Assembly: GCA_027924645.1 (NCBI GenBank)
Contig: BSBN01000860.1
Span: forward strand, 1,674,001-1,738,000
DNA: 64,000 bases
Origin: Cunninghamia lanceolata
Taxonomy: Eukaryota; Streptophyta; Pinopsida; Cupressales; Cupressaceae
Direction: 5' to 3'
Under the pieces are notes generated by a model that was not told where the DNA came from, did not search any database, and saw only the letters and a list, made by a program, of their open reading frames with translations. The first letter of the stretch is position 1; each line of letters starts with the position of its first letter. Below are positions 1 to 11,414 of this stretch, piece by piece. The translations under genes were made by a program, and so were the position numbers.

Positions 1-533
1 TGCCTCAGTGACCACATAAGGTTTAGTGAGCCTTCTATACAATTTGTGAAATCTAGTGTTAAACATAGTCAAGGGCTCATTAGGCTGAATCTTGCAAGAG
101 GCAAACTGCTGGTATATGGTGCCAGGGTTAGTGTATACCCTAAATTGCTTTGTGAAAGCTGTCTCCAACTTGTCCCAAGTGTCAATGGATTTTATAGGTA
201 AGTGCAAATACCAAGAATAAGCAACCTCTCCCAAAGAGTAAGGGAAGAGGCACAAGACCGCATCCAAATGGGGAATAGTAACTTTGCTAATGGCTTCTTT
301 AAAAGCCTAAATATGTTCTTCGACACTTCTACTCTCTCCATAAATGAATTTAGGGAAAAATTTCTTAGGATTCTTAGGCATGTCATGGAGAGGGGCTGCT
401 AGGGAGAGGGGTGAATGATTTTCCCCAAAGTAAGCAACCATTTTTGCTTGAGGTGGTTCTTTAGGGAAGGTCCCTAGGTCTTCAAATCTAGCAGGGCTAA
501 CTGATTTAGAGTTTAACCTTCATCATTTGCCAT
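1..533 (-). pseudogene. Ty3/gypsy gag fragment, broken
   Basis: On the minus strand this reads as a retrotransposon Gag of the plant Ty3/gypsy type, running off the left edge. After an ATG at 533 comes a short Met-Ala-Asn-Asp-Glu-Gly start, then a one-base frame slip. A continuous frame follows with the family signatures: a phrase like FPKFIYGE near 340, PYSLGEVAYSWYLHLP near 190-240, and IDTWDKLETAFTKQF near 135-190, which fits the core of the retrotransposon gag domain (PF03732). One in-frame TAG interrupts it near 310. Gag would form the particle that packages element RNA. Protease and polymerase would lie to the left, outside the window. I am confident of gag; the lineage within Ty3/gypsy is open. 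Confidence 0.8.
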
Positions 534-1494
534 GGTCACTCCTGATCTTTTGGTGATGTTAGAGCTCTTAGAATTTAGCTTCTCCAACTAACTGAGATCT
601 GGTTAGTCTCCTTCTTTCAGCGGTCAGGGGAAACCTATGTGGATCCAGATTGATCAGGCCCTCCTTCTAGCACTAGTTCTGTTGATGGTTGTTTTGGCTC
701 ATCAACTCAAGTAGAATGAAAGATCACTCTAGTTCTCCTAAAAGGTAACCTAATGATTTTTAGTTTACCCCAAGTTCCCTATTTCGCTAGGTCACAGTAG
801 TGTTGGAACAATAGAGTGGACAATGTGAATGTTTGTTCAAGGGGGATGTGCTGGTAATATCAATCTAGAATGCTAAGTAACCTCTGATAGGAAAATATTC
901 AGTTAAGTGCAATGTACTAATCTACTTCTATGCTATATAAAAAAGGAAAAAAGAGGGTTAGGGTTTAGAAGAAAGAAAATATAAAATGATTTGGATAGCC
1001 TTTGCACCTATCTTTTCACTTCATATAACAGATATCAGTGAGATCAAATTAAACAAGCAATGAATGACCAATATTCCACACGAGAATGGCCATTGCAAGT
1101 GCAAGAATCTAAGGGAAATGAGTAGAAGAATAGGAATTTGAAAACACCATATTACATGTGCAAAATTCAAGCTCTTATTCATCCACCAAACTTATGATTT
1201 CAACAATTAAGCCCACAATTCACTAATACAATGTCATATGCAAGGAACCACCATAGGGCAAAAACATAAGAATAAGTCCCAAATTTTGTCTTCTTATTAA
1301 CTGGAAAAATGCTGGATGATTACAAAAGATCAGTATTCACACACCCTGTATGCATATCAAGTATGCCACTTACATGCCATCCAAAATACAAGTATAGATT
1401 GTGCTCACACAAGTTCTGCATGTTTCCCCCTTTTACAAATGTTCAAAATTCCCTTTTATATATGAGCTTTCCCTTGATTACATTATACATTTAG
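534..1494. other. Spacer, probably leader of the gag relic
   Basis: This lies upstream of the minus-strand gag and may hold its untranslated leader and part of an LTR. I could not find a primer-binding site or LTR ends. The small open frames here have no recognisable content. Confidence 0.3.
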
Positions 1495-1629
1495 TGTTGG
1501 CCCACGATTGCCGTTAAATCAAAAGGTCGACCTATCAATTTTTGATACAAACACCATAGTTAACGAATCCACGGGAGGCAGTTAGTCCATGTCACAAATC
1601 TCATAGGGAGAGCTGACCATTTGCCAACA
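1495..1629 (-). repeat. 3' LTR of TRIM
   Basis: A 135-bp terminal repeat. It differs from the 5' copy at several positions, so the insertion is not recent. Confidence 0.88.
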
Positions 1630-1675
1630 AACTCCCCCCAGTGTTACCCTGGGGGATTCAAACATGTGACCTTTA

Positions 1676-1687
1676 GCTCTGATACCA
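1676..1687 (-). promoter_or_regulatory. Primer-binding site (tRNA-Met) of TRIM
   Basis: TGGTATCAGAGC on the minus strand, two bases inside the 5' LTR. Reverse transcription would prime here. Confidence 0.88.
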
Positions 1688-1689
1688 AT

Positions 1690-1824
1690 TGTTGGCCCAC
1701 AATTTCTGTTAAACCAAAAGGTCAACCTATCAATTTCTAATACAAACTCCAAAGTTAATGAATCCACGGGAGGCGGCTAGTCCATGTCATGAATCCCACA
1801 AGGAGTGCTGACCATTTGCCAACA
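1690..1824 (-). repeat. 5' LTR of TRIM
   Basis: A 135-bp terminal repeat followed at once by the primer-binding site. Confidence 0.88.
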
Positions 1825-1981
1825 TGTAGACCTTCAGTCAGCCGTATCACACATTACATTGCATATTTTAGCCCTTGTCAGCCAGAGTGATTCCATTAGG
1901 TGTAAATGAGATTAGCCTCATCAAATAATGAAAGAAAGAAAGAAAGAATTAAAGAATAGATGAGAGTGAAGAGCAAGGATA

Positions 1982-4900
1982 TTAGGCTCCCTCTCCAAAA
2001 TGACTTGTGTAGTTGTTGGTGGCCTCCTAGAAGTCATTCCTATTCAGACCATTGTGATATTTGAGTTTGATTTGTTGTGAATATGATGACCTTTTAAGTT
2101 TGTCTTGAATTCTAGCCAACCCAACCAACTACTCCTAGAACTCTGTTAAGAGGGTCTTCAACCTCACCAAGTTATCAATGCCTTGTTCTGAGAGTTGTTG
2201 TTGAAAGATACCTGAAAATACTTTCATTATTCTTACTGTAGGCAAAACCACTAAAGACTCATCCTTGAGATGACAAGGAATGAAATTTATTAGGTCCTCT
2301 ATGGTGCCTATGCCTTGCTTGGCTGCATCAATCCTCTTCTATAATTTTCCCTTGCACTTCTACAATAGCTTAACTCAGAGCTTCCCTACTTTGATCCACT
2401 CCAGTATCACTCCCAGATCACCTTTATCCAAAATGCCTAAATGAAAAATTGTGTTTGGAGGTGTAGCCTCCATCTTTGTCAAAATTGGAAGATACTCTTC
2501 CCAAACCAAAAGTTCATCATTGATGCTACTCATTAGCCCATCCGCTACTTCCAACTCTCCTTCAATGCTATGTTACATCTTCAATGATTCCCTAATGGTC
2601 GCCTTGCCAAGGGTTTCCAATGAGTCCTTCCAAGCTGTGGCGGCAAGTAGGCTACCCAAGGGGTTAGTGACTATGCTTTCCTTATTGATGGCTTACATTA
2701 GGGTAGGAGTAGGGCAGAAGAATCAACAGGTCCCACCAGGTGTGTGATGTAGGTTAACAGTTGTGTCATCTGCTTTTTCAACTCTTCCTTGGTGACCTCA
2801 TCTTTCTTCATTCTATCCAAAATTGCAAACACAACATCAATTAAAGCTTCTTTGTCCCCTTCCTGGGTCCTTGAACCCAGGGTCACATGATGCATGCTGT
2901 AATCTTGAGAGGTCATTTCTGCCTCTTCTTTATCAACCAATGGCGTTGCTATGTGAGCAATCCTTATCCCTTGCTCATTGGTAGATATATGGGAGAGGGT
3001 CCTTGCCCTCTTACTCTTAGGAGGTGCCCCTAGTACTTGGGCAACAGTAGTCAAGTCTTCTTCCTCAATATAGGTCCTCTTCCTCTTCTCCACCATTCTA
3101 TTGAGCCAAACTAGGAGGCTTGACTCAGTTGTAGCATCTTTTGGGGGAGAAGGAGTTGAAGGTGGAGATGGTGATCTTGTTGGTGAAGGAGTCAGGACTT
3201 GAGTCTTTCCTAATTCATTGGACTCCCCACCTGCTTCTTCTTGTTGTCCAGAGGTGATATTCCCAACAAGCTCATCCAGAGTGGGCACTTGGCTGCTCAA
3301 TATCTCCTCGAGTATGTCTTCTGTCTTATCCTTGGCAGCCCCTACATGTCTCTCTATTTGCTTCCCCTTCAAAGTGTTAGGCACTTCAACCTGTTGTACC
3401 TTTGATGCCTCTGGTAGGTCCATCTTGCTTTTCTCTACAACCAAAGGGGTATCCTCCTTCTCCCTTCATCCCTTAGTTGTGGTAATGTCTTCCTTCTCCA
3501 GCTACTTCCCAATGGTTTGTCCAGGTGCCAATGGAGATTTTATGCTAGGAGTAAGGGAAGAAGGATGAGGAAGTGATGTAGATGGTGGAGGTTGAGAAGA
3601 AATAGAGGGTTGGGAAATGGAAGGTGAGTGAGGTGTGGGTGAAGGTAGTGAGGTTTCTTGAGTGGGAGATGAGGTGGTGAAGTAAATAATGGAGCAATTT
3701 TGATTTCAGTTGTTACTATAGTGGAAATGAGGCCAGGGGAGAGATGTTTGTAATCCTAGGACCAAGAGTTGATGCCACTATGACACTTTTGGAAGCAATG
3801 GTCGAGGCCCTTGTTAAAACTTTTTGGGCTAAGGGCATAGTGTATTCTTCTTCTTCTTCCTCTAAGTCCACATTTACTGCCACTGCCTTCTATTTGCCCT
3901 TGATTGTATCAGGGTTAGTCTCTTCAACACTAGGTGTTGGAACTATGGCTAGTTTTTCTGTCTTCTTTCCTTTCTTCTTAGTTCCTTTAGAGCTCTCTAC
4001 CCCCTTTGTTGGGTTTGGATTAATCATAGGATAGGTCTTTCTTATCCAGGCCCTTGCTCTCTTTAGTGCCTCCTTAGCCTTGTTTTCCATAGAGATATCT
4101 TCAGTTTGATTCCATTTGATTGGGGCTAAGAGAAGGTTGTATATCTTTTAATTCTCATAAGAAGGATCCAAGACAACCCCATCCTCCTTTTGGCCTTTTA
4201 GAACCTTAGGCAACCCTAGGTAGTCCAACCTCTTCAGAAGATGAAGGATGAACCTATAATAGTCCCTCTTGTAGACCTCATGATCATCAGAACAATTCTC
4301 CCAATGATCCTCAAGGGCATATTCATGGACGTACCGACTCCCTATTAGAGGACTCACCCATCTAATTGGATCAAACCTGCTTCTGATGTTGTCAAATGAG
4401 CTCAAAGATAGGGAAGCCAACTCAGCTTCAACATGTCTAGCGTTGATGATGTTTTGGCAAGCATACTCTCCTACCTGAATGGGAAACTTGAAGCTAGACT
4501 TATGCTTTCTAGCTATCATCTTGTAGACCTCAGAGATCTTCCTACATATCTCCAACATAATAACCCTATCACTAGGGTATCTAGGTAGCTTATAAGAGGA
4601 TTTTTCAGAGCCCATGACTCTGATGTAAGCAAAAGTTTGGAACTAGATATACCAGTTACCCCAATTAGTCATCTGCTTCAACTGATAGCTTCTAAGAGTA
4701 ATCATTCTCTATTCCTCTGATAACTGCATACATGAAGGAATCATTGACTATGCAATAGCTTGTCATGTTGGGCATCAATTCCAATTAGGGGAAGTGATAA
4801 TAGACAAGGACCTCTCCCTGTTGGAGAGAGCCCATCTGTAACAATCCAAGGAATCTAGCCTGATAGGCCAACAGATACACCAAATAGGAGGTCATATAGA

Positions 4901-5598
4901 ACTCCTTAGTCTCCATCACCTCAGATAGCTGCTCATCCAATTTGTCACATTATGAATGATCCCTAGCTAATCCTTTTCCTATCTACTATCTTCATGCAGA
5001 ATTGACACATCCACGGGTGCCATTTGTCAGCTACTAGAAACCCAAACATTCTGCTTAGGAGGGTAATAAATCTCTTCCCATCCTGCTTAAACTCATTGCA
5101 TAGTTGCATAGGTGCCATCTTCAATGGATGTTTTATTTGTGTGACCAAAAGATGTTAGTTCATGTAATTGGTAGTTGTGTCCATTTTGGTGTTGTAAAAG
5201 GTCAATGCAGTATTCTCCACGATCTTATCATAGTCTACATATGTAGGCAAACTAAACACTCTATCAATCATGCTGGAAGAAATATCCAACACCGCATGCC
5301 CTAATGGTCCCATTACCTTCTTGTTACCAACCTTGTATCTTTGGGTGCATGCTAGGATTAGTTCAAGGGCTTGTACAGAGATAGGGAATTCAACAACTTG
5401 GAACAACCCAAAGTTTTCCATACACTGTGTTTGAAATTACTTGTTCATCTCATTCCTAAACTATTGCAGGTAACTCCATGGATCAGGATGACCGATATTT
5501 GTGTCTCCAATCTTTGGGTATGGATTGGCAAGCTTGGAAGTTGATAGATATATGTTAAACTCCTACTTCTTCTCTGCTACTTGCGGTGCCTTTGCCAT
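1982..5598 (-). pseudogene. Unrecognised long decayed reading frame (~1,200 codons)
   Basis: I do not recognise this gene. Reading leftward from an ATG at 5598, one protein-like frame can be followed to about 1982, broken by scattered in-frame stops and at least two frame slips (between 4963 and 4850, and near 2700). The N-terminal 500 residues look globular, with many aromatics and phrases such as NWGNWYI and LPRYPSDRVIMLE around 4560-4680. The middle (about 3444-2950) is rich in Pro, Ser, Thr, Lys and Glu and looks disordered. The last part (about 2690-2080) is globular and helical again. There is no zinc knuckle, D-T/S-G protease or polymerase motif. It could be the extra or gag-like frame of a large retroelement. 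No LTR was found beside it. Confidence 0.5.
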
Positions 5599-5639
5599 TT
5601 CTCTGCATTCATATATATATTCCATCACTAGTGTTGCAT

Positions 5640-6263
5640 GTTAATTATGGCATTAGTTATCTTCAAATCATCATAAAGCACCAAAACCTTTAAAAACATC
5701 TAAACATAGCAAGAACTGTAGTTTTTAGCAATTTGTTAGAGATCGAGGGTCGGGCCTGACCTGTTTCACATGTCAAAAGATCAAGAAGAGCCAAGGTGTA
5801 AGGCCCAATGCTAAAACTCTGATATTTTAGCTTCTAAGGGTAAGGTTCATAGTTCAAAGCAAGGTTCTGAATCCCAGTAAATTTTAGATAATCAGGAGTT
5901 GGGGTTGGGGCTTACTCCTTTTTGACTTAATTAAAAACCCTAGGACATGATTAAGGAGGCCCGACACCCAAACCCCAATGCTTTACTAAGCGATTGGGAT
6001 ACAGAGGGCAGATGTTACCTCTTACCAAAGAGAAAGGTAGACCAAACCTTGAAGACCCGATGTCTGAACTCTGATGCTTTATTAAGAAATCAGAGAATGG
6101 GAGACAGGAGTGACTTCTTCTTTCTAAAAACATACCACGTAAAGCAAAACTCCTGAAACATGAACTCTGACAACCTATCACAATAATAAAGAACAAATTA
6201 GACTCAGACAGAGAAAGCTACTATGTCAAAAGACAAGGTCAGAAGATCAGAGGTCTGATCTCC
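5640..6263. repeat. Degenerate short repeats around a 'ctctgatgcttta' motif
   Basis: Variants of a phrase like CCGACGCTTTA or CTGATGCTTTATTAAG recur at about 5980, 6070 and 6265. They suggest an old tandem array that ends in the clear duplication at 6264. No gene is seen. Confidence 0.35.
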
Positions 6264-6616
6264 GACGCTTTAGTACTTAAAAGAACGAAGACCCCAAAGC
6301 CCTAAGTCATGCCAAAGGAGGATGAAAGACCAGAAGTTCAATCTTTGATGCTCTGACACCTTAAAGAACACAAAGGGCAAAGGAATTAAATCATACAAAC
6401 AACCTTGAAAAACATGCCCAAGTAGAAAATAGAATCAACGACGCTCTAGTACTTAAAAGAACAAAGACCCCAAAGCCCTAAGTCATGCAAAAGGAGGATG
6501 GAAGACTAGAAGTTCAATCTCTGATGCTCTGACACCTTAAAGAACACAAAGGGCAAAGGAATTAAATCATACAAACAACCTTGAAAAACATGCCCAAGTA
6601 GAAAATAGAATCAACG
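6264..6616. repeat. Tandem duplication, 176-bp period, two copies
   Basis: Bases 6264-6439 and 6440-6616 are near-identical, with only a few substitutions and a one-base indel. The period is 176 bp. It is noncoding. Confidence 0.85.
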
Positions 6617-7680
6617 GTTAAAAGAATAAAGAAAATAAAACCCTAGTTGATAAACCACGAAAGCACGATAAAATGACCCAAAACGAGTCCAATTCGAACC
6701 AACATGGCAACAAGGGATTGGCCAAGATCCCCATATTGAAAGATTAAAATATGCAAAGTAAAAATAAAGGGAAAACATGGAACCAACCTAGAAAATACGT
6801 GTGAATTCAATGAAAAAGTTTGAAATCAGGAAGCCCACACTTGAACAACAATAAATCTTCACCTCAAGTGTGAAATTATAGTAGAAAATTGACAAATCTC
6901 AAGGCATAAAACAAATTTGCAGAGCTCAAGGAAAAAATGGATTGCAAGAAATCTTGGGATGAAATCAAATGAGCTTGAAAAAAGCTATAAATGGGCCAGA
7001 CACATGTGTTAGAGACCGTCATTAATGCGCCACCGAGCATAGGTGGAGGAAAATCAATTCCCATGCTGCAAAGCTGGCCAACAGCGAGCCAAAAGACCAA
7101 ACCCCGATGCAACGTAGGTGATCTACCAACTCGACACTAGTGTCCTCAGAGTCAAGCCATCAAGGGATGCTCTACAGCCATTCCAAGATGACTAAACCCA
7201 ACAAACAGTGTCCACACAAGTAAGACACCAATACATAGGTCGGGGCATCGGAGATGACTTTACTGTCATGATGGAAAGACAAACTCCAATGTCTTGACAG
7301 TTAGGTGGATCGAGTTGCAAACATGATCAGGTCAAAGACTAAAACGTGGATTTTTTAGACCTCCACCTTCTATCATGCCAGGAGGATAAAGTCTGAAAGT
7401 CCAAAAACCATGAAATCAACAAAGATCGCATCATAAAGGTAGAACAATCAAAACCAGATGTTAAAACTTTGCCTAAGTAAAATTAATGCATGACATTATA
7501 GAGGCCAAAAGAGGGAGGTCCCTATTTTGGAGCAAAATGGGGTGGGTTGTGAGTAACACATAGATCCTCCGACCGTGACTACATCAAATGGCATCAGAGA
7601 AAAGGTTGGAAACCTAGAAGTGGAGGAGGCCAAAGGTTGGAATCTTGAAAGTGGAAAGGAGCAAAAGTTAAGTTTTATTG
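6617..7680. other. Intergenic, no feature
   Basis: I see no coding signal or clear repeat. Slightly GC-richer patches occur near 7000-7350. Confidence 0.3.
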
Positions 7681-8060
7681 ACAAAGCACCAAACTAAGGT
7701 AGCTTATAGAGGAAGCTTGTGGGCAAAACATCAAATGTGAGGTAGTCACAAAGTTATGTAATTAGATCATTGAACCTAAGGCAATCAAAGGTGGTTTATA
7801 CTTGTTGATAGATCGTTGAATGGAGGTAACTTACAAAAGTGATTTGTTGATAGACCGTTGAGTGTGAGGTAGTCAACAACAAATTGTGAAGTTGAAAGGT
7901 TAAAAAGTGGGGGAAAATAGATCACTAATTGTGAAGAAATTCACACAAGGTAATTGATCAAGAACAAAGGAGACACTCCTTTAGAGAGAGTGCAAATGGT
8001 GAGGCAATCTGATAGTGGTATGCATAGAGTGTGAGCAAGGTGGATAGATTGTCAATTAGT
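7681..8060. repeat. Diverged tandem array, roughly 40-50 bp units
   Basis: Units contain a phrase like GATCGTTGA followed by TGAGGTAGTCAC or AGGTAACTTAC, recurring near 7730, 7770, 7825, 7855 and 7925. Divergence is high, so the period is only approximate. Confidence 0.4.
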
Positions 8061-8389
8061 GAAAAAATCTACCAAAGTATTTTAATAGATGTATAAAGTG
8101 AGCAGATCAAGCACCAAAATTTGAGGCAATTTACAGAAAGTTGTGGCAAGATAGAAAAAAAATAAGTAAATATGACGATATAAAAAAGGTACAAACAAAG
8201 ATAGTTAAAGACAAAAGAGAAGAGGAAGATACTGCGGAAGAAGGAATGTAAATAGGGAGTATAGATGAAATTTATGGTGAGTCAAGAGACATTGTGGAGG
8301 ATGAGGTGTTTAGAGAAAGAGGTATACAAAAGAGGTATATGTTATGTGATGGAGCTAGGTCAAATCTAAGAGTTTTGATGTAACCAAAC

Positions 8390-8901
8390 TTCACAACATA
8401 AAATTCAACTCTATTATTACAAAAGAATACCCATAAAACTTAGAACTATTTTCAAATTTCTTCTCATTCCATCCCATACTGCTACAACTAAATATAAATA
8501 TCCAATTTATACAAAAATGAAAATTACCATTTTGGTAGATTTTCACAACTTTCTAAAATTGCCATTTTTGGTAACTTCGCATCCTTATCCGTATGACCAT
8601 GAAAGTTTCCAAATATTTGAAACTTACTAAAAAATGACTAATTTTCAACTTTCTAATCTAATTGCAAGTAAATCTAGGAAAATGTTTAGAAAAAACAAGG
8701 AAAATCTTGAAAAAAACATTAGAACCTCATTTTGAGGCCCTAGATGATCGAATAAGGTCCTGAAAAAGTGTCAAAATGGTGACCTACCAAATTTACTAGT
8801 GGGTTTTTTATTAACTCTTCAAGACACATCTACCCACCAAATTTTAGCTCCAACGGACCTCCGGGTCAAAAGTTATGATCTGGCTTTTCACAACATAAAA
8901 T
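8390..8901. other. Segment flanked by 15-bp direct repeats
   Basis: TTCACAACATAAAAT occurs at 8390-8404 and again at 8887-8901. The 480 bp between is AT-rich and noncoding. It may be an insertion with a long target duplication, but no poly-A tail or terminal motif supports a particular class. Confidence 0.35.
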
Positions 8902-8984
8902 ATCCTGCATCAAGTTTGTAGAAGAGTGGAACCACTATACATTAGGAATATAATAGGTGAAGCATGCTTCGAGGTGATCACAAA

Positions 8985-9045
8985 GGATTGTGGATGGATA
9001 ATGGTAGAAAGTGAGGGATTCACTTTTCAAATAACCCTAGGAGTC
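8985..9045 (+). other. Chromovirus 3' leader to LTR (polypurine region)
   Basis: The stretch with GAAAGTGAGGGATTCACTTT matches, in the other orientation, the bases just before the 3' LTR of the chromovirus at 20634-20700. It sits directly before the LTR that starts at 9046. Confidence 0.55.
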
Positions 9046-10028
9046 TGATGCAAGAGCATGAGAGAGGTATGGCGGTAATCTTGCATCAATCAAAATTATT
9101 GGTTTTCATTGTGTTGTTTTCTTGCAGGTCATCAATGGGTTGTAGAAGAAGACACCACATTTTGATGCAAATGCTTACTGGGTCTCGTAGTTTGGGGAGT
9201 ATGATGTGCAATGATGGAGCAACATCATGTTCTAGTTTCAAAAGATTTAGATCACCACAAGGGTGTAATGCGGTCTCTAAGCCTTGACTAGACTGACAGG
9301 CTTACATGATTTTCACTTGTGCCAACTTTCTAGGAGTTTGTGCTAACAGAGAAGTTCATATGGAGGTATATTGGGTCTAGGGAATCTTGCAAGGAGAACT
9401 ACATGAGGATCTTTCATTCTATTAACACTGCATTTGATTAGGGGGTTGTTTACATGTGGTTGACTACACGTTTCATGTGGCACAAAGATTTGCACCATCT
9501 TTTAGCTAACACAGGACATCTTGGAGGCTTGGATTACTATATACTTATGATTTTTTGAGGGGAATATCATCAAGTTTGGGAGTGAAGGATGAGGAACCAA
9601 GGTCACGAGCTTGGGATCGAGGTAGGAGGAGAAGGTGTGAGTGTGAGGATGAGATTCTGTAAGGAAGCGTGATATGATAGTGTGGCATGTGGGGTGTATT
9701 GAGTATCACTTGAAAGTTTTCATGATTAGAAATCAAATGGTTGTGGCCTAGCATGTATGAAGCCTATTGTGGAAAATTGTAATCTTGACTATGAAATCAA
9801 TAATGATGTGGATGCTTTTGGAAGTTGGGTTTTTCCCCATGGATGGCTTTCCCAAGGTATATCTTATGTTATCTTGATGGTATGTTTTTGTTGAATAATA
9901 CATTGAGTGTGGAAAGAATAGGTTTTTGTTTCAGTATTAGTAAAATTCTTCCAAGTATGTTTCTTTGTCTTCTTGTGATTGCATAACTAGATTACCCTTC
10001 ATTGGATCCTCCAACCATGATGGCATCA
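9046..10028 (+). mobile_element. LTR of a chromovirus-family element (truncated copy)
   Basis: This starts TGATGCAAGAGCATG and ends ATGGCATCA. Both ends resemble the LTR ends of the chromovirus at 19771-27637 (TGATGCAAGAGCATCC and TGCACCA). About 40 bp inside, AATCTTGCATCAATCAAAA matches the same place in that LTR. It is preceded by a chromovirus-like polypurine region, so it is a 3' LTR whose element has lost its coding part. The 79-codon frame at 9048-9287 falls within the LTR and is not a gene. Confidence 0.6.
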
Positions 10029-11414
10029 ACTAAACATCTATAATATTAATAGATGATGTTGTGTTTCAATGGTGCTTCCATTTTTTAATGATTTAGCCAT
10101 AGTATTCAACTTCTTCAATATATATCCTCCTATGGATACAAGTAAAAGTTATCTAACATGCTCTATAAATTGAAGATCCACTAAAAATGGGAGATCATGG
10201 AGAATATGTAATGTATTCAAGGTGGGATACCTTTTTTAGAATGCTTTGCACTCATCATCTATAATGCTAATCGTATTGCAGAACTTTATGTTCATTTCAA
10301 TTTTGATGGCATGCAATGCTCATATGTATGTGCAACCCTAATATTGCATCTTCATGTATAGAAACAATTGTACAAGTGATCAAATTTAAGGAGCTCTCCC
10401 AAATGCTTTTAATATTTATTGAACTCATAAACTAATTTCTCAATAGTTCAAGTATGTTTATTTTCATTGCAATTTTTCAAATTTATTTTGAATGTGATTC
10501 TCTGTTACTAGAAACTCAATGGTATATAAAATCTATTTCATAAACACAACCTATAAATATCCTATTAATCATCACATTGCCATAGTCATTGCAATTTTCA
10601 TTTCTTATTTCTAGTAACATAGATTTGCTTTTATACTATCAAGCTTAATATAGAGTTGACTGTCCTACATTTTAATATATCATTTTAGAATACAATATTA
10701 GCATAGAATACAATTGATCTTAGAATCCAAGGGAAACATCTCCACTTGGCTCAAACCAAGATCTTTATTATGGTCTATGCTAGAGGGTTATATTACTAGA
10801 TCTTAAATCAAAACAATCAAAAGAATCTTAGAGAATTCATTTTAAAACTAGACACCTCAAGGAATAGTCATCTAAAGGGCTTCTCATATTAATATTGTGT
10901 GGGTCAAAGAATAAGTCTAATTCTATAGATATCTTAAATATTAAACAAAGCTTGGAGATTTCACTTAAAACTGAGCAGCTACAAAAATTACCATCTAACC
11001 AAGCAATCCTCTAGACCAATTTGGTGAGAAGGATATTTGATATTTACATTCTACAAATAGTTTAAAGGGTAGTTAAATTTTATGGAATAAGTGAGATGAT
11101 CACATCATAATTATATTGGATGCCACACAAATCCTTCCAAATCCCAAGACTATGTTGTAACCTTGCATTTTAGGGTAGCTAAACATCCAACTAATATGCC
11201 TTGACAATGAAAAAGAGGACCTTCTACATAATCTTGTTATAAGATTGGATAATATGTTGTAACCTTGCATTTAGGTGGAGTTATAAATCTAAAATGAAAC
11301 TTGATAATGAATATAAGACCTCTTTTCAAGTGACATTTTGGTCTATTGTTTTAGTTGAATGGCTCAAAAAGAGCTCACCAAGGATTAAATCTTATTGAAT
11401 GCAAAGTTCTAATA
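10029..11414. other. AT-rich intergenic, no feature
   Basis: Nothing recognisable on either strand. Confidence 0.3.

Larger units (their letters stand above)
1495..1824 (-). mobile_element. TRIM (miniature LTR retrotransposon), complete
   Basis: This is a 330-bp terminal-repeat retrotransposon in miniature on the minus strand. Two direct repeats of 135 bp (1690-1824 and 1495-1629) each begin TGTTGG and end CCAACA in element orientation. The 60-bp internal part starts two bases after the 5' LTR with TGGTATCAGAGC, which matches initiator-Met tRNA, and ends with a G-rich polypurine tract ending GGGGGGAG just before the 3' LTR. Flanks are TTTAG (1490-1494) and TGTAG (1825-1829), a 4/5 target duplication. 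There is no coding capacity, so it must have been moved by enzymes supplied in trans. Size and order of parts match the known TRIM class. Confidence 0.9.

Noticed and set aside
1582..1767. 61-codon minus-strand frame
   Set aside because: It crosses LTR, PBS and internal region of the TRIM and cannot be a gene.
6264..6616. CRISPR-like array
   Set aside because: Only two long copies without spacers, in plant DNA.
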